Counted from the stretch's first letter, positions 1 through 5,929 are shown. The stretch is 7,362 nucleotides of DNA from Acidobacteriaceae bacterium (GCA_003165855.1 PMXH01000349.1:1-7362), one strand, 5' to 3'. Translations and numbers: made by a program. Notes: generated by a model from the letters alone, not told the origin.

Positions 1-762
1 AAGAAGGAGGAAGATCACGAAGCCGAGCCCGCACAAACCCGCGGCCAGCAAGTAGAGAAGCGGCAGGAAAGGAGTTTGCCAAAGAGGGTTGATCTTGCTT
101 CCGGCCAGCAGCAGCAGCCCTCCCAGAGAAGACTGGTGCATCAGCGGCAGAACGTAGGCGCCGACGATCACGAAGGGATAGATCCTGCGTAAGAAGGGGG
201 CGATGCCTCGAAGAACCGATCGAGTTCGGTCACTGCCCGTGTAGTAAAACCGTTCTAGAACTAGCGGAAGGTTCTCAAAGGCCAGGAACGCGGCGCAATA
301 GAGGGGCATGCATATCGAAATCTCTAGCATCGCTGACTCGGCATTCCATCGCCAGGGGAGCAGCGCGCTATAGAAATTCCAGGGACGGCCGACGTCGAAC
401 CCGAGGGCGATCAGGCCCGTAGCGTAAAAGAGAAAACCTGATACCAGCGCGGTCCGCATGACTACGTGCAACTTGTGCCGATTGAAGACCCACGCCGCGA
501 CGCCAACCGCGAGCGGCCCGGAACCTAGAGCCGTCAGCGTCATGACATTGAAGGTCTTCCAGATTCCCCAGGCATAAGCATCGTTCATTCCGGAGAATGG
601 ACCAAGCGGCGAGAAGAACCGCACCGCAGCCAAGACGAGGCCGACTGCGGCCAACGCTGCGAAGAAAAGCAGCGTCGTCGTTACTACCGGCTCGCGATAA
701 ACAGGCACACCACGTTGCCAGTGGTTGATCAGCGTGGATCCGGAGGTGTCGTGATGGTTCAT
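1..762 (-). CDS. hybB: HybB/NrfD-type hydrogenase membrane subunit, partial (C-terminus off window)
   Basis: Integral membrane subunit expected to carry electrons between the HybA ferredoxin and the quinone pool. My translation from 762 stays open for 254 codons to the window edge, so the C-terminus is missing; HybB proteins are usually near 390 residues. Hydrophobic segments lie at about residues 27-49, 69-92, 104-123, 144-166, 193-213 and 230-254. Hallmarks shared with E. coli HybB, from memory, are a G-M-N-D-A-Y-A-W-G-I-W block at 58-68 (E. coli has a similar L-N-G-G-F-P-W-G-V-W), FDVGRPWN at 122-129, MHQSSLGGL at 208-216 and NPLWQT at 225-230. The start ATG overlaps the TGA of the preceding hybA-like gene as ATGA. 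The nearest purine-rich run (AGGG) is too far upstream to be a good ribosome site, so translation is probably coupled to hybA. The HybB call is firm against generic NrfD/PsrC because of the neighbours and the MHQSS motif. Confidence 0.93.
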   Translation of the reverse strand, partial: MNHHDTSGSTLINHWQRGVPVYREPVVTTTLLFFAALAAVGLVLAAVRFFSPLGPFSGMNDAYAWGIWKTFNVMTLTALGSGPLAVGVAAWVFNRHKLHVVMRTALVSGFLFYATGLIALGFDVGRPWNFYSALLPWRWNAESAMLEISICMPLYCAAFLAFENLPLVLERFYYTGSDRTRSVLRGIAPFLRRIYPFVIVGAYVLPLMHQSSLGGLLLLAGSKINPLWQTPFLPLLYLLAAGLCGLGFVIFLLL

Positions 763-1721
763 AGCTGTTCGTGAAGCCCTGTTTCTTTCTCTTGCTCGGC
801 GCTCTCCGCCTCGTGGCGATTCCAGTTCTTCTTGATCACCACTCCCAGCAGGCCAGCGACGAGAATTGGCCCCGAGAGCCACCTGTAGATGACCGACGTG
901 ACTTTGGTGGCATAGTGCCCCAGGGAGCTTGTCCCGAGCCTCGGAAGGCCGATCTTCTCGAACGCGACGTTGGATAGATAAAGTACTTGTGTTCCTCCCG
1001 CTTCATGCTCTCCGTAGACCCGGTTCTCAAAGTATTTGTCCTGCGAAGCGGCGATGCGGTCTTTGGCCTTGGCCAGAAGATCGGTCCGTTTGCCGAAGAT
1101 TACTGCGCCGGTGGGACAAACCGCCGTGCACGCCGGTTGCTCGTTTTTGTGCAAGCGGTCGTAACAGAACTCGCACTTGACGATCTTGGGATTCCAGTGG
1201 TCCCACTCGAACTTGGGAACATCGAACGGGCAGGCCACCTCGCAGTACCGGCACCCTATGCAGAGCGAACTATTCCATGTAACCGCACCCCAATCGCTCT
1301 TCTTTAAGGACCCAAACGGGCACCCGGTCACGCAAGCGGGATCGAGGCAATGCATGCACTGCCGCTTAACGTAAGAGAAGCCAGGTCCATCTGGCTCCTG
1401 ATAGAGCTTGATGATGTTTTTTGTCTTCGAGTTGAGATCCGCCGGCAGGTCCCAGATGCCTCCGGAGAGCACCGTGTCGGGGGGCAGGCCGTTGGCCTCA
1501 TTGCACGCCGGCATGCAGGCTTTGCATCCCGTGCACATCGTGTTGTCATAGAGCATCGAGACCGAGTCGAGCGGCGCCACCGGATGCTCCGGGTGTTCGC
1601 TCGCCCCAGCGTTTACGGCCAAGCCAGTGATCGTTCCTCCGAGTCCGAGAATTCCCAGGAGCGCCTGACGTCGGCTGAGTTGATGAGGGGTGACCTGACA
1701 GGGAATGACCGAGGGGCTCAT
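759..1721 (-). CDS. hybA: HybA-type hydrogenase ferredoxin subunit (four [4Fe-4S] clusters, Tat signal, C-terminal anchor)
   Basis: Periplasmic iron-sulfur subunit predicted to pass electrons between the hydrogenase small subunit and HybB. The 320-residue protein has a twin-arginine signal (S-R-R-Q-A-L-L at 16-22, hydrophobic stretch to about 38, A-G-A before S41). Sixteen cysteines fall in four groups: 63/66/69/73, 122/125/130/134, 154/157/160/164 and 183/186/198/202. This is the DMSO-reductase/HybA-type arrangement for four [4Fe-4S] clusters. A hydrophobic segment at about 281-296 followed by K-K and a charged tail is a C-terminal membrane anchor, which fits HybA better than soluble relatives such as NrfC or DmsB. 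The start ATG overlaps the TGA of the small-subunit gene by ATGA, and AAAGGA lies a few bases upstream inside that gene, so translation is likely coupled. Length and anchor match HybA (about 328 residues in E. coli). Confidence 0.94.
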   Translation of the reverse strand: MSPSVIPCQVTPHQLSRRQALLGILGLGGTITGLAVNAGASEHPEHPVAPLDSVSMLYDNTMCTGCKACMPACNEANGLPPDTVLSGGIWDLPADLNSKTKNIIKLYQEPDGPGFSYVKRQCMHCLDPACVTGCPFGSLKKSDWGAVTWNSSLCIGCRYCEVACPFDVPKFEWDHWNPKIVKCEFCYDRLHKNEQPACTAVCPTGAVIFGKRTDLLAKAKDRIAASQDKYFENRVYGEHEAGGTQVLYLSNVAFEKIGLPRLGTSSLGHYATKVTSVIYRWLSGPILVAGLLGVVIKKNWNRHEAESAEQEKETGLHEQL

Positions 1722-2959
1722 GCTGATCCTTTCGGCCCCGCGTCTCCGTCAGGCCTCTCGGAAGTGCTGGTCGTGCTGGAACCGGGCGCACTCTCATCGT
1801 CTTTCACCGTCGAGAACTTGCGAGAGGCAACATAACCCGCTCCCGCGAGCGCACCCACCGCCAGCCCGACCGCACCGGTCGCCAGCGGACTGATCACGCC
1901 CTGCGGAGCGCTGATAGGCGCGTAGGCCGATGGAGGTGCCGCTAGGGTATGGATTTGTACGACCTTGAACATCGGAACGCGGAATGCAATGCTTTTCTCC
2001 GTGCACCCAATGCATGGCGCTCCGATTCCAATCGGCCAAACGTCTGGAATTTCATTGAAGTGCCGCGTCGAGCATCCAGCGTGAGTATCCGGCCCCTTGC
2101 ATCCCATTTCATAGAGACACCAGCCTTCGCGGTGGCCCTGGTCGCCGAATTGCTTGACGAAATTACCGGCATCAAAGTGTGCCCGGCGCGGGCAGTGCTC
2201 ATGAATGTCGCGGTCGTAAGCGAACTTCGGTCGCCTTTCCTGATCCATCTCCGGCAGCGTGCCGGAGTCGGCAAATTGGAGAACCACTCCAAGCAGGGTG
2301 TAGGGATTCGGCGGACAACCGGGCAGATTGACGATCGTCTGATTGGGCAGCAGATCTGCTACGCCAACCGCGCCAGTAGGATCAGGATCGGCAGATGGAA
2401 TACCTCCCCACGCCGCGCACGATCCGATCGCAATAATTGCGGCTGCCTTACCACCGACATCGGCGAGCACCTCCATCGCAGGCCGCCCGGCAAGCTTCAT
2501 GTAGACGCCTTTATCGCGTGTGGGGATCGAGCCCTCGACTACGCAGATGTACTTGCCGGAATATTTCTTCACGGCCTCCGCAAGAGCTTGTTGGGCCTGC
2601 ATGCCCGAACCTGCCATTAGTGTTTCGTGATATTCGAGCGAGATGACATTCATAATCAGATCGCCGAGGTCCGGGTGCGAAGTGCGGAGAAGTGTCTCAG
2701 TACAGCCCGTGCAATCCTGAAACGCCAGCCAAATTACGGGCGGACGAATCACTTTTCCCAGTCCTGCGGCAACTTCCTCAGGAGTTTTCTTGTCCGTAAT
2801 AGCCAAGCCAAATGGGGCCGCGATCATCAGAGAGGAACAGAACTGCACGAAGGCCCGACGGGTTATGCCACACCGCAACAGGCGTTCATCAATGCTTCCG
2901 AGAGTGTCGAGAACTCTTGCGGAAGCCACGAGCCGGGTCAATGTGAGGTCCTTTAACAT
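1718..2959 (-). CDS. hybO: [NiFe] hydrogenase small subunit, membrane-bound HybO type
   Basis: Electron-transfer small subunit of a group 1 periplasmic uptake [NiFe] hydrogenase, 413 residues. Tat signal: T-R-R-A-F-V-Q-F at 33-40 with a hydrophobic run to about 54, preceded by an unusually long n-region of 33 residues. Proximal cluster ligands are C83 and C86 (D-C-T-G-C-T-E), C181 (G-S-C-A-A-W-G-G) and C215 (P-G-C-P-P-N-P). Distal cluster ligands are H253, C256 (H-E-H-C-P-R-R), C281 and C287 (W-C-L-Y-E-M-G-C). Medial cluster ligands are C296, C316 and C319 (P-C-I-G-C-T-E), with a proline (P309) rather than a fourth cysteine, which suggests [3Fe-4S]. G85 and G186 occupy the positions of the two extra cysteines in O2-tolerant enzymes, so a standard proximal cluster is inferred. 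A membrane helix at about 355-378 is followed by a 35-residue Ser/Thr/Asp-rich tail. The gene starts 7 bases after the upstream multiheme cytochrome gene ends, so the two are surely co-transcribed. The catalytic large subunit is not in the window. Confidence 0.95.
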   Translation of the reverse strand: MLKDLTLTRLVASARVLDTLGSIDERLLRCGITRRAFVQFCSSLMIAAPFGLAITDKKTPEEVAAGLGKVIRPPVIWLAFQDCTGCTETLLRTSHPDLGDLIMNVISLEYHETLMAGSGMQAQQALAEAVKKYSGKYICVVEGSIPTRDKGVYMKLAGRPAMEVLADVGGKAAAIIAIGSCAAWGGIPSADPDPTGAVGVADLLPNQTIVNLPGCPPNPYTLLGVVLQFADSGTLPEMDQERRPKFAYDRDIHEHCPRRAHFDAGNFVKQFGDQGHREGWCLYEMGCKGPDTHAGCSTRHFNEIPDVWPIGIGAPCIGCTEKSIAFRVPMFKVVQIHTLAAPPSAYAPISAPQGVISPLATGAVGLAVGALAGAGYVASRKFSTVKDDESAPGSSTTSTSERPDGDAGPKGSA

Positions 2960-2966
2960 GTCAGCC

Positions 2967-4415
2967 CTATTTCAATCCCAAGTCGCGCAGAACTTTGGGA
3001 TGTTCTTCGCCCGAAGCCAGGATCTGATGACACGCCGAGCAGTCATTCGTGATCGTTTGGCCATCGGTGCTGGTGTGGTTGCCATCATGACAGCGGAAGC
3101 AGCCGGGTGAGTCGTTGTGCCCAAGATTGTTGGGATGCGTGCCCCAGGTCACATGCATGTCGGGGAAGATGTTGCGCAGGTAGATATTCGCCACTTCCTG
3201 ACCCGCTTGCTGCACGTCACTCCGCCGCGCTCGATCGATTTCAGGGTAGTTGGTTTGATAAAACCTGGTTATTTCGCCAGTGATACTCTGCCGGGCTATT
3301 TCACGAGTCGTGTAATTTACCTTGAGGACTTCGACGGCCTTCTTCTTGATGTAGGGAAGATCTGGGCTAATGCGGCCGATCGACATTTGCTTGTCCACCC
3401 CGTTTTCCGGTAGATCGAAGGTATGCGTGGGGCGGTTGTGGCAATCGACGCAGTCCATCACCCGGTGATCGCCCTTATCTAGTTGTTCCTTGGTGGGCTT
3501 CGTATCGGTCGACACGAATTCAGTGGTCTTGCCTTTTTCGTCGGTGTAATCCACGACTGGAATAGTCTGCCGCTCGGCGTCGGTCGAAACGTAGCGGATG
3601 CGCACACCGTCGGCGAGGTGATGACCGTGAATTCCAAGGGAACCTTGCCAGGTGCGTCCGCCGACTTTCATCAGGAACACATCGGTCTGCGGCGTGTTTT
3701 TCTCGTCGTCCTTGTAGCTCGTGTTGACTAGGAATTTGTCGCCGGTAAAACGTTGAGGCCAATGGCACTGCTCACAAGTGGCTTGCGCGGGCCGCAGGTT
3801 CTGAACTGGCGAAGGAATAGGGCGGGGATACGTGTGGAACGCTACGGCATAAACCTGTTTCAATCCGGAAAGCTTCGACCGCACAAACCAGGTCGCGCCC
3901 GGCCCGATGTGGCACGCCACACAGTCCACCCGCGAATGCGGGGAATTTTGATAGGCCGTGTATTCCGGCTGCATGACGACGTGACAAGTTGCGCCACAGA
4001 AATTCTGTGTCTCCATGTACTGCACGCCACGATACGATGCGGTGCCAGTAATGAGCAGATTAAGAACGGTCGCCAGGGCTACCCACTCGAATGTGTGCCG
4101 CACTACCGGAAGGTGCAGATCGATTGCGGGGAACGTCTTTGGCAGTTTTCCACTAGCGCGCAGACTCCGCAGCCTCAGCAAAATGCCAAGTAGAATTAGA
4201 AGCAGGCCGAGGACGAAGATTCCGGGGAAGATCAGAAAGAACAGGATGCCAATGTAAGGATGCGGCGGGCCGGGTAAGAAGATCTCGTAAAACCAGAAGG
4301 CGACGGTCGTAAGCGCCGTGCTTGTGGTAATCACGGCACCCGCCAGTGTGACGGTGTTCTGGCCCAGAAAGTAGATCGGCTGCAACCAGCTTCGGGTTCG
4401 TTCTCGCAGATTCAT
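2967..4415 (-). CDS. Membrane-anchored six-heme cytochrome c, NapC/NirT-like
   Basis: Multiheme c-type cytochrome of 482 residues. Hydrophobic segments lie at about 20-47, 54-82 and 108-127, followed by a large heme domain that should be periplasmic. Five classical CXXCH sites are at residues 165, 214, 322, 439 and 459. The first site, C140-G-A-T-C144-H145, has one extra residue (CX3CH). Its context, Q-N-F-C then M-Q-P-E-Y and a later N-S-P-H, resembles the first-heme region of NapC/NirT/NrfH quinol dehydrogenases. Those proteins usually have one helix and four hemes, so this one is larger: two extra helices and a two-heme C-terminal extension. Role inferred: electron exchange between the quinone pool or hydrogenase and periplasmic hemes. 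AAGGTGG at 4423-4429 lies 7 bases before the ATG and supports this start. The stop is 7 bases before the hydrogenase small subunit gene, which ties the protein to H2 metabolism. Its exact partner is unknown. Confidence 0.88.
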   Translation of the reverse strand: MNLRERTRSWLQPIYFLGQNTVTLAGAVITTSTALTTVAFWFYEIFLPGPPHPYIGILFFLIFPGIFVLGLLLILLGILLRLRSLRASGKLPKTFPAIDLHLPVVRHTFEWVALATVLNLLITGTASYRGVQYMETQNFCGATCHVVMQPEYTAYQNSPHSRVDCVACHIGPGATWFVRSKLSGLKQVYAVAFHTYPRPIPSPVQNLRPAQATCEQCHWPQRFTGDKFLVNTSYKDDEKNTPQTDVFLMKVGGRTWQGSLGIHGHHLADGVRIRYVSTDAERQTIPVVDYTDEKGKTTEFVSTDTKPTKEQLDKGDHRVMDCVDCHNRPTHTFDLPENGVDKQMSIGRISPDLPYIKKKAVEVLKVNYTTREIARQSITGEITRFYQTNYPEIDRARRSDVQQAGQEVANIYLRNIFPDMHVTWGTHPNNLGHNDSPGCFRCHDGNHTSTDGQTITNDCSACHQILASGEEHPKVLRDLGLK

Positions 4416-4422
4416 GGAACGG

Positions 4423-4429
4423 CCACCTT
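4423..4429 (-). promoter_or_regulatory. Ribosome binding site of the six-heme cytochrome gene
   Basis: AAGGTGG on the minus strand, 7 bases before the ATG at 4415. It fixes the start of the six-heme cytochrome just ahead of its first hydrophobic segment. Confidence 0.7.
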
Positions 4430-4504
4430 GTAGCTTCTATTCGGTGCTGCGATGACGCTCTCGACTTGGAGGCAGATCTTCTCGGCTCACTCTGAACTAC
4501 GCGT

Positions 4505-4834
4505 TTACTTCTTGAAGGCCCGGATATAGGCGACCAGTCCCTTAATGTCCTCCGGCTTCAGAGATGCTCCATACTTCGGCATTTTGTTCTTGCCGTTCGT
4601 GATGATGTCCGCGAGTTCCGTGTCCGACATTCCCTGCACGGCGGCAGTCGTGAAATCGTGGGCGCCCATCTTCGTCCCCGTTGCCGAACCGGCACCGTCC
4701 GCCCCATGACACGCGGCACATTTTCCTTTGTAGAGCGTCTCCGACGCGCTTTGAGCTTGCGCCGACAATGAGACAAGAAACAAGGCGGCGCTCGCCGTCA
4801 CTGTTGCGAACGCTTGCATCCGGATCGTTTTCAT
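4505..4834 (-). CDS. Secreted monoheme class I cytochrome c
   Basis: Small periplasmic cytochrome c of 109 residues. Starting at 4834, the protein opens M-K-T-I-R and has a Sec signal peptide with a hydrophobic core at about 8-22 and a probable cut after A-Q-A (residue 27), leaving a mature domain of about 82 residues. The heme site is C39-A-A-C42-H43 in the setting Y-K-G-K-C-A-A-C-H-G-A-D-G, typical of cytochrome c6/c553-like domains. The probable axial methionine is M85 in K-M-P-K-Y-G, and a C-terminal helix (E-D-I-K-G-L-V-A-Y-I-R) completes the fold. AGGGAG at 4842-4847 is 7 bases before this ATG but only 1 base before an ATG at 4840, so I chose 4834. The reading frame is open upstream to 4999, but that extension would bury the signal peptide. 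It is the first gene of the presumed hydrogenase operon, 89 bases before the six-heme cytochrome, and is a plausible soluble electron carrier for it. Confidence 0.9.
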   Translation of the reverse strand: MKTIRMQAFATVTASAALFLVSLSAQAQSASETLYKGKCAACHGADGAGSATGTKMGAHDFTTAAVQGMSDTELADIITNGKNKMPKYGASLKPEDIKGLVAYIRAFKK

Positions 4835-4841
4835 ATTCATG

Positions 4842-4847
4842 CTCCCT
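4842..4847 (-). promoter_or_regulatory. Ribosome binding site deciding the cytochrome c start
   Basis: AGGGAG on the minus strand. It lies 7 bases before the ATG at 4834 and 1 base before the ATG at 4840. Normal spacing favours 4834, which also gives a well-formed signal peptide. Confidence 0.6.
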
Positions 4848-5031
4848 CTGATTTGGTGTCTATATTTGCGCTCCCAATTTCGCAGCACGGACGGGGCCGG
4901 TCTAAAGCAACGACGGGTACGAATAGATATGGAACCGAGGACAAACCAGCGAACGAGTCCCCTAGAGTTTGATGGCATTGCGATATTGGCTAAAGACAAA
5001 TAAGTTACGGCGATTCACCTACCTCGACTGT

Positions 5032-5050
5032 TCAAAATTGCTCATTTTGA
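5032..5050. repeat. 19-bp inverted repeat, possible operator
   Basis: Perfect 7-base arms TCAAAAT and ATTTTGA flank a 5-base centre (TGCTC). It lies about 190 bases upstream of the cytochrome c start. There is no U-tract on either strand, so a terminator is unlikely. A dimeric regulator site is possible. It does not match the FNR box TTGAT-N4-ATCAA. Confidence 0.35.
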
Positions 5051-5217
5051 GAGAAAAAGAGGTCGACCGCATCGATCACGAATCAGAACTCGCAATGGAG
5101 AGCGAGCGTAAGGAGGTTGGCGTTGAAATTTCGGGGCAACGTGGGCCCGACGGAACCCGGCCATTTTCAGAACTGTGTAACGATGAACCGGCTAACACTG
5201 TTTTTGGAAACGCGCCC

Positions 5218-5451
5218 CTATGTCGCCCGCTCCGCTGACGCTTTTCCCGTTGGGGCAATGGATATTTTGTGCGGGCCGCCGGGTTGTGCCGGAGGGAATT
5301 CAGATCGATCTGATTCTGCCGTCAGACTCTCTGGTTGCGGGACAAACTGCTCCTTTGCCCCATCCACAGGGTAACCGCTCTCCTCGAGATCGCGAACGAG
5401 GTTATCAGTCGAATCTGGATTCTCAGAGAAACCGGCTGCCTTTTTTGTCAT
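5218..5451 (-). CDS. Small hydrophilic protein of unknown function (77 aa)
   Basis: I do not recognise this protein. It is 77 residues, begins M-T-K-K-A-A-G-F, and is charged and polar with no hydrophobic segment, no cysteine and no signal peptide. The middle (about 18-45) is acidic, with D-L-E-E-S-G-Y-P-V-D-G followed by F-V-P-Q-P-E. The C-terminal third is rich in proline, glycine and alanine and looks disordered. GGAG at 5458-5461 sits 6 bases before the ATG at 5451, which favours that start over a GTG four codons upstream that would overlap the ribosome site. It follows the 95-residue gene by 80 bases on the same strand and may share its transcript. A plus-strand frame overlaps it but has less protein-like composition. 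Moderate confidence that it is a real gene. Confidence 0.5.
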   Translation of the reverse strand: MTKKAAGFSENPDSTDNLVRDLEESGYPVDGAKEQFVPQPESLTAESDRSEFPPAQPGGPHKISIAPTGKASAERAT

Positions 5452-5531
5452 ATTGTTCTCCACAACACAAGGCTTGGTTCTTAAGTTGGTGCCCGCATAT
5501 ACAGAAGGTGCTCGGCATCTTGTTCGGTTGT

Positions 5532-5819
5532 CTATGCAGGATTCCCAAAGGTTTGGGCGGGCCCAGGTCGGCGCAAATCATCTTTCTTAACGACACTCTG
5601 GAGTTCACTGACTGTGTTGAGAGCGGCAAGCAGCAATCGGTTCTCGTGACCAGAAGGTGTATCGAAGGAGTCTTCGATTCGGCCCGAGATGGCATCTTTC
5701 GCATTTTGGAGCCGCTGCTCGCGCGCTACAGGATCGCGTTCCACCAGAGCGCATTCAAACAGCGCCTCCCAATTACTTGCAGAATCCGCGGGCGATTTCG
5801 GACTGATGTTTTCGCTCAT
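5532..5819 (-). CDS. Small hypothetical protein (95 aa), mostly helical
   Basis: No family recognised. The 95-residue protein starts M-S-E-N-I-S and is predicted by eye to be mainly helical, with an amphipathic segment at about 16-52 (W18, then E-A-L-F-E-C-A-L-V-E-R-D-P) and a second at about 58-80 (E-N-R-L-L-L-A-A-L-N-T-V-S-E-L-Q). There is no signal peptide, membrane segment or metal-binding motif, and one cysteine (C23). The sequence looks like a soluble cytoplasmic protein. GGGGGG at 5825-5830 lies 5 bases before the ATG. The frame stays open upstream to 5969, but those residues are arginine- and phenylalanine-rich and lie before the ribosome site, so I left them out. Small proteins of this style are common in Acidobacteriota, from general impression only. 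It is probably first in a two-gene unit with the 77-residue gene. Confidence 0.6.
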   Translation of the reverse strand: MSENISPKSPADSASNWEALFECALVERDPVAREQRLQNAKDAISGRIEDSFDTPSGHENRLLLAALNTVSELQSVVKKDDLRRPGPAQTFGNPA

Positions 5820-5828
5820 GGCATCCCC

Positions 5829-5857
5829 CCAATACTGAATGACGCGGCACCTGTCAA
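5829..5857 (-). promoter_or_regulatory. Possible sigma70 promoter for the small genes
   Basis: A perfect TTGACA (minus strand, 5852-5857), a 17-base spacer, then TATTGG at 5829-5834. The -10 box matches consensus at only three of six positions, and transcription would start almost at the ATG, removing the ribosome site. Low confidence. Confidence 0.2.
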
Positions 5858-5885
5858 AGATGCTTGGCTCGAAGAAGCGTCGAAA

Positions 5886-5929
5886 CCATTGTGGCTGAGA
5901 ACCAGCCGAAGAGGCTCGGCTCCCAATGG
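5886..5929. repeat. Nested inverted repeats with two competing hairpins
   Basis: Outer arms CCATTG (5886-5891) and CAATGG (5924-5929) enclose two hairpins: GGCTG/CAGCC (5893-5897 with 5903-5907) and AGCCGA/TCGGCT (5904-5909 with 5916-5921). The inner hairpins share bases 5904-5907, so they cannot form together. No U-tract follows on either strand. This could be a leader structure or an operator; function unknown. Confidence 0.4.

Larger units (their letters stand above)
4841..5217. other. Intergenic region upstream of the cytochrome-hydrogenase operon
   Basis: 377 bases between the cytochrome c start and the stop of the 77-residue gene. It should hold the promoter and leader of the leftward operon. 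No good sigma70 box pair and no GG-N10-GC sigma54 pair was found by eye on the minus strand; an A/T-rich TATAGA-like stretch lies just upstream of the cytochrome c ribosome site. It contains a 19-base palindrome at 5032-5050, a GGTCGACC palindrome at 5061-5068, and a strong plus-strand Shine-Dalgarno-like TAAGGAGG at 5109-5116. No convincing intrinsic terminator for the small genes was seen. Confidence 0.5.

Noticed and set aside
1350..1835. 161-residue plus-strand open frame
   Set aside because: Antisense to the hybA- and hybO-type genes, rich in Arg/His/Gly with no recognisable domain.
1949..2620. 223-residue plus-strand open frame
   Set aside because: Lies wholly antisense within the conserved hydrogenase small subunit gene; shadow of its codon bias.
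4965..4995. Sigma54-like TGGC...GC elements upstream of the hydrogenase operon
   Set aside because: Spacing between GG and GC is not 10 bases, and the match is on the strand opposite to the operon.
4835..4999. N-terminal extension of the monoheme cytochrome c to 164 residues
   Set aside because: It would place the signal peptide internally, and the added residues are low-quality. A ribosome site supports the start at 4834.
5050..5068. GGTCGACC palindrome followed on the minus strand by a T-rich run, considered as a terminator
   Set aside because: The 8-base palindrome has no loop and cannot form a stable hairpin, and the T-run is interrupted.
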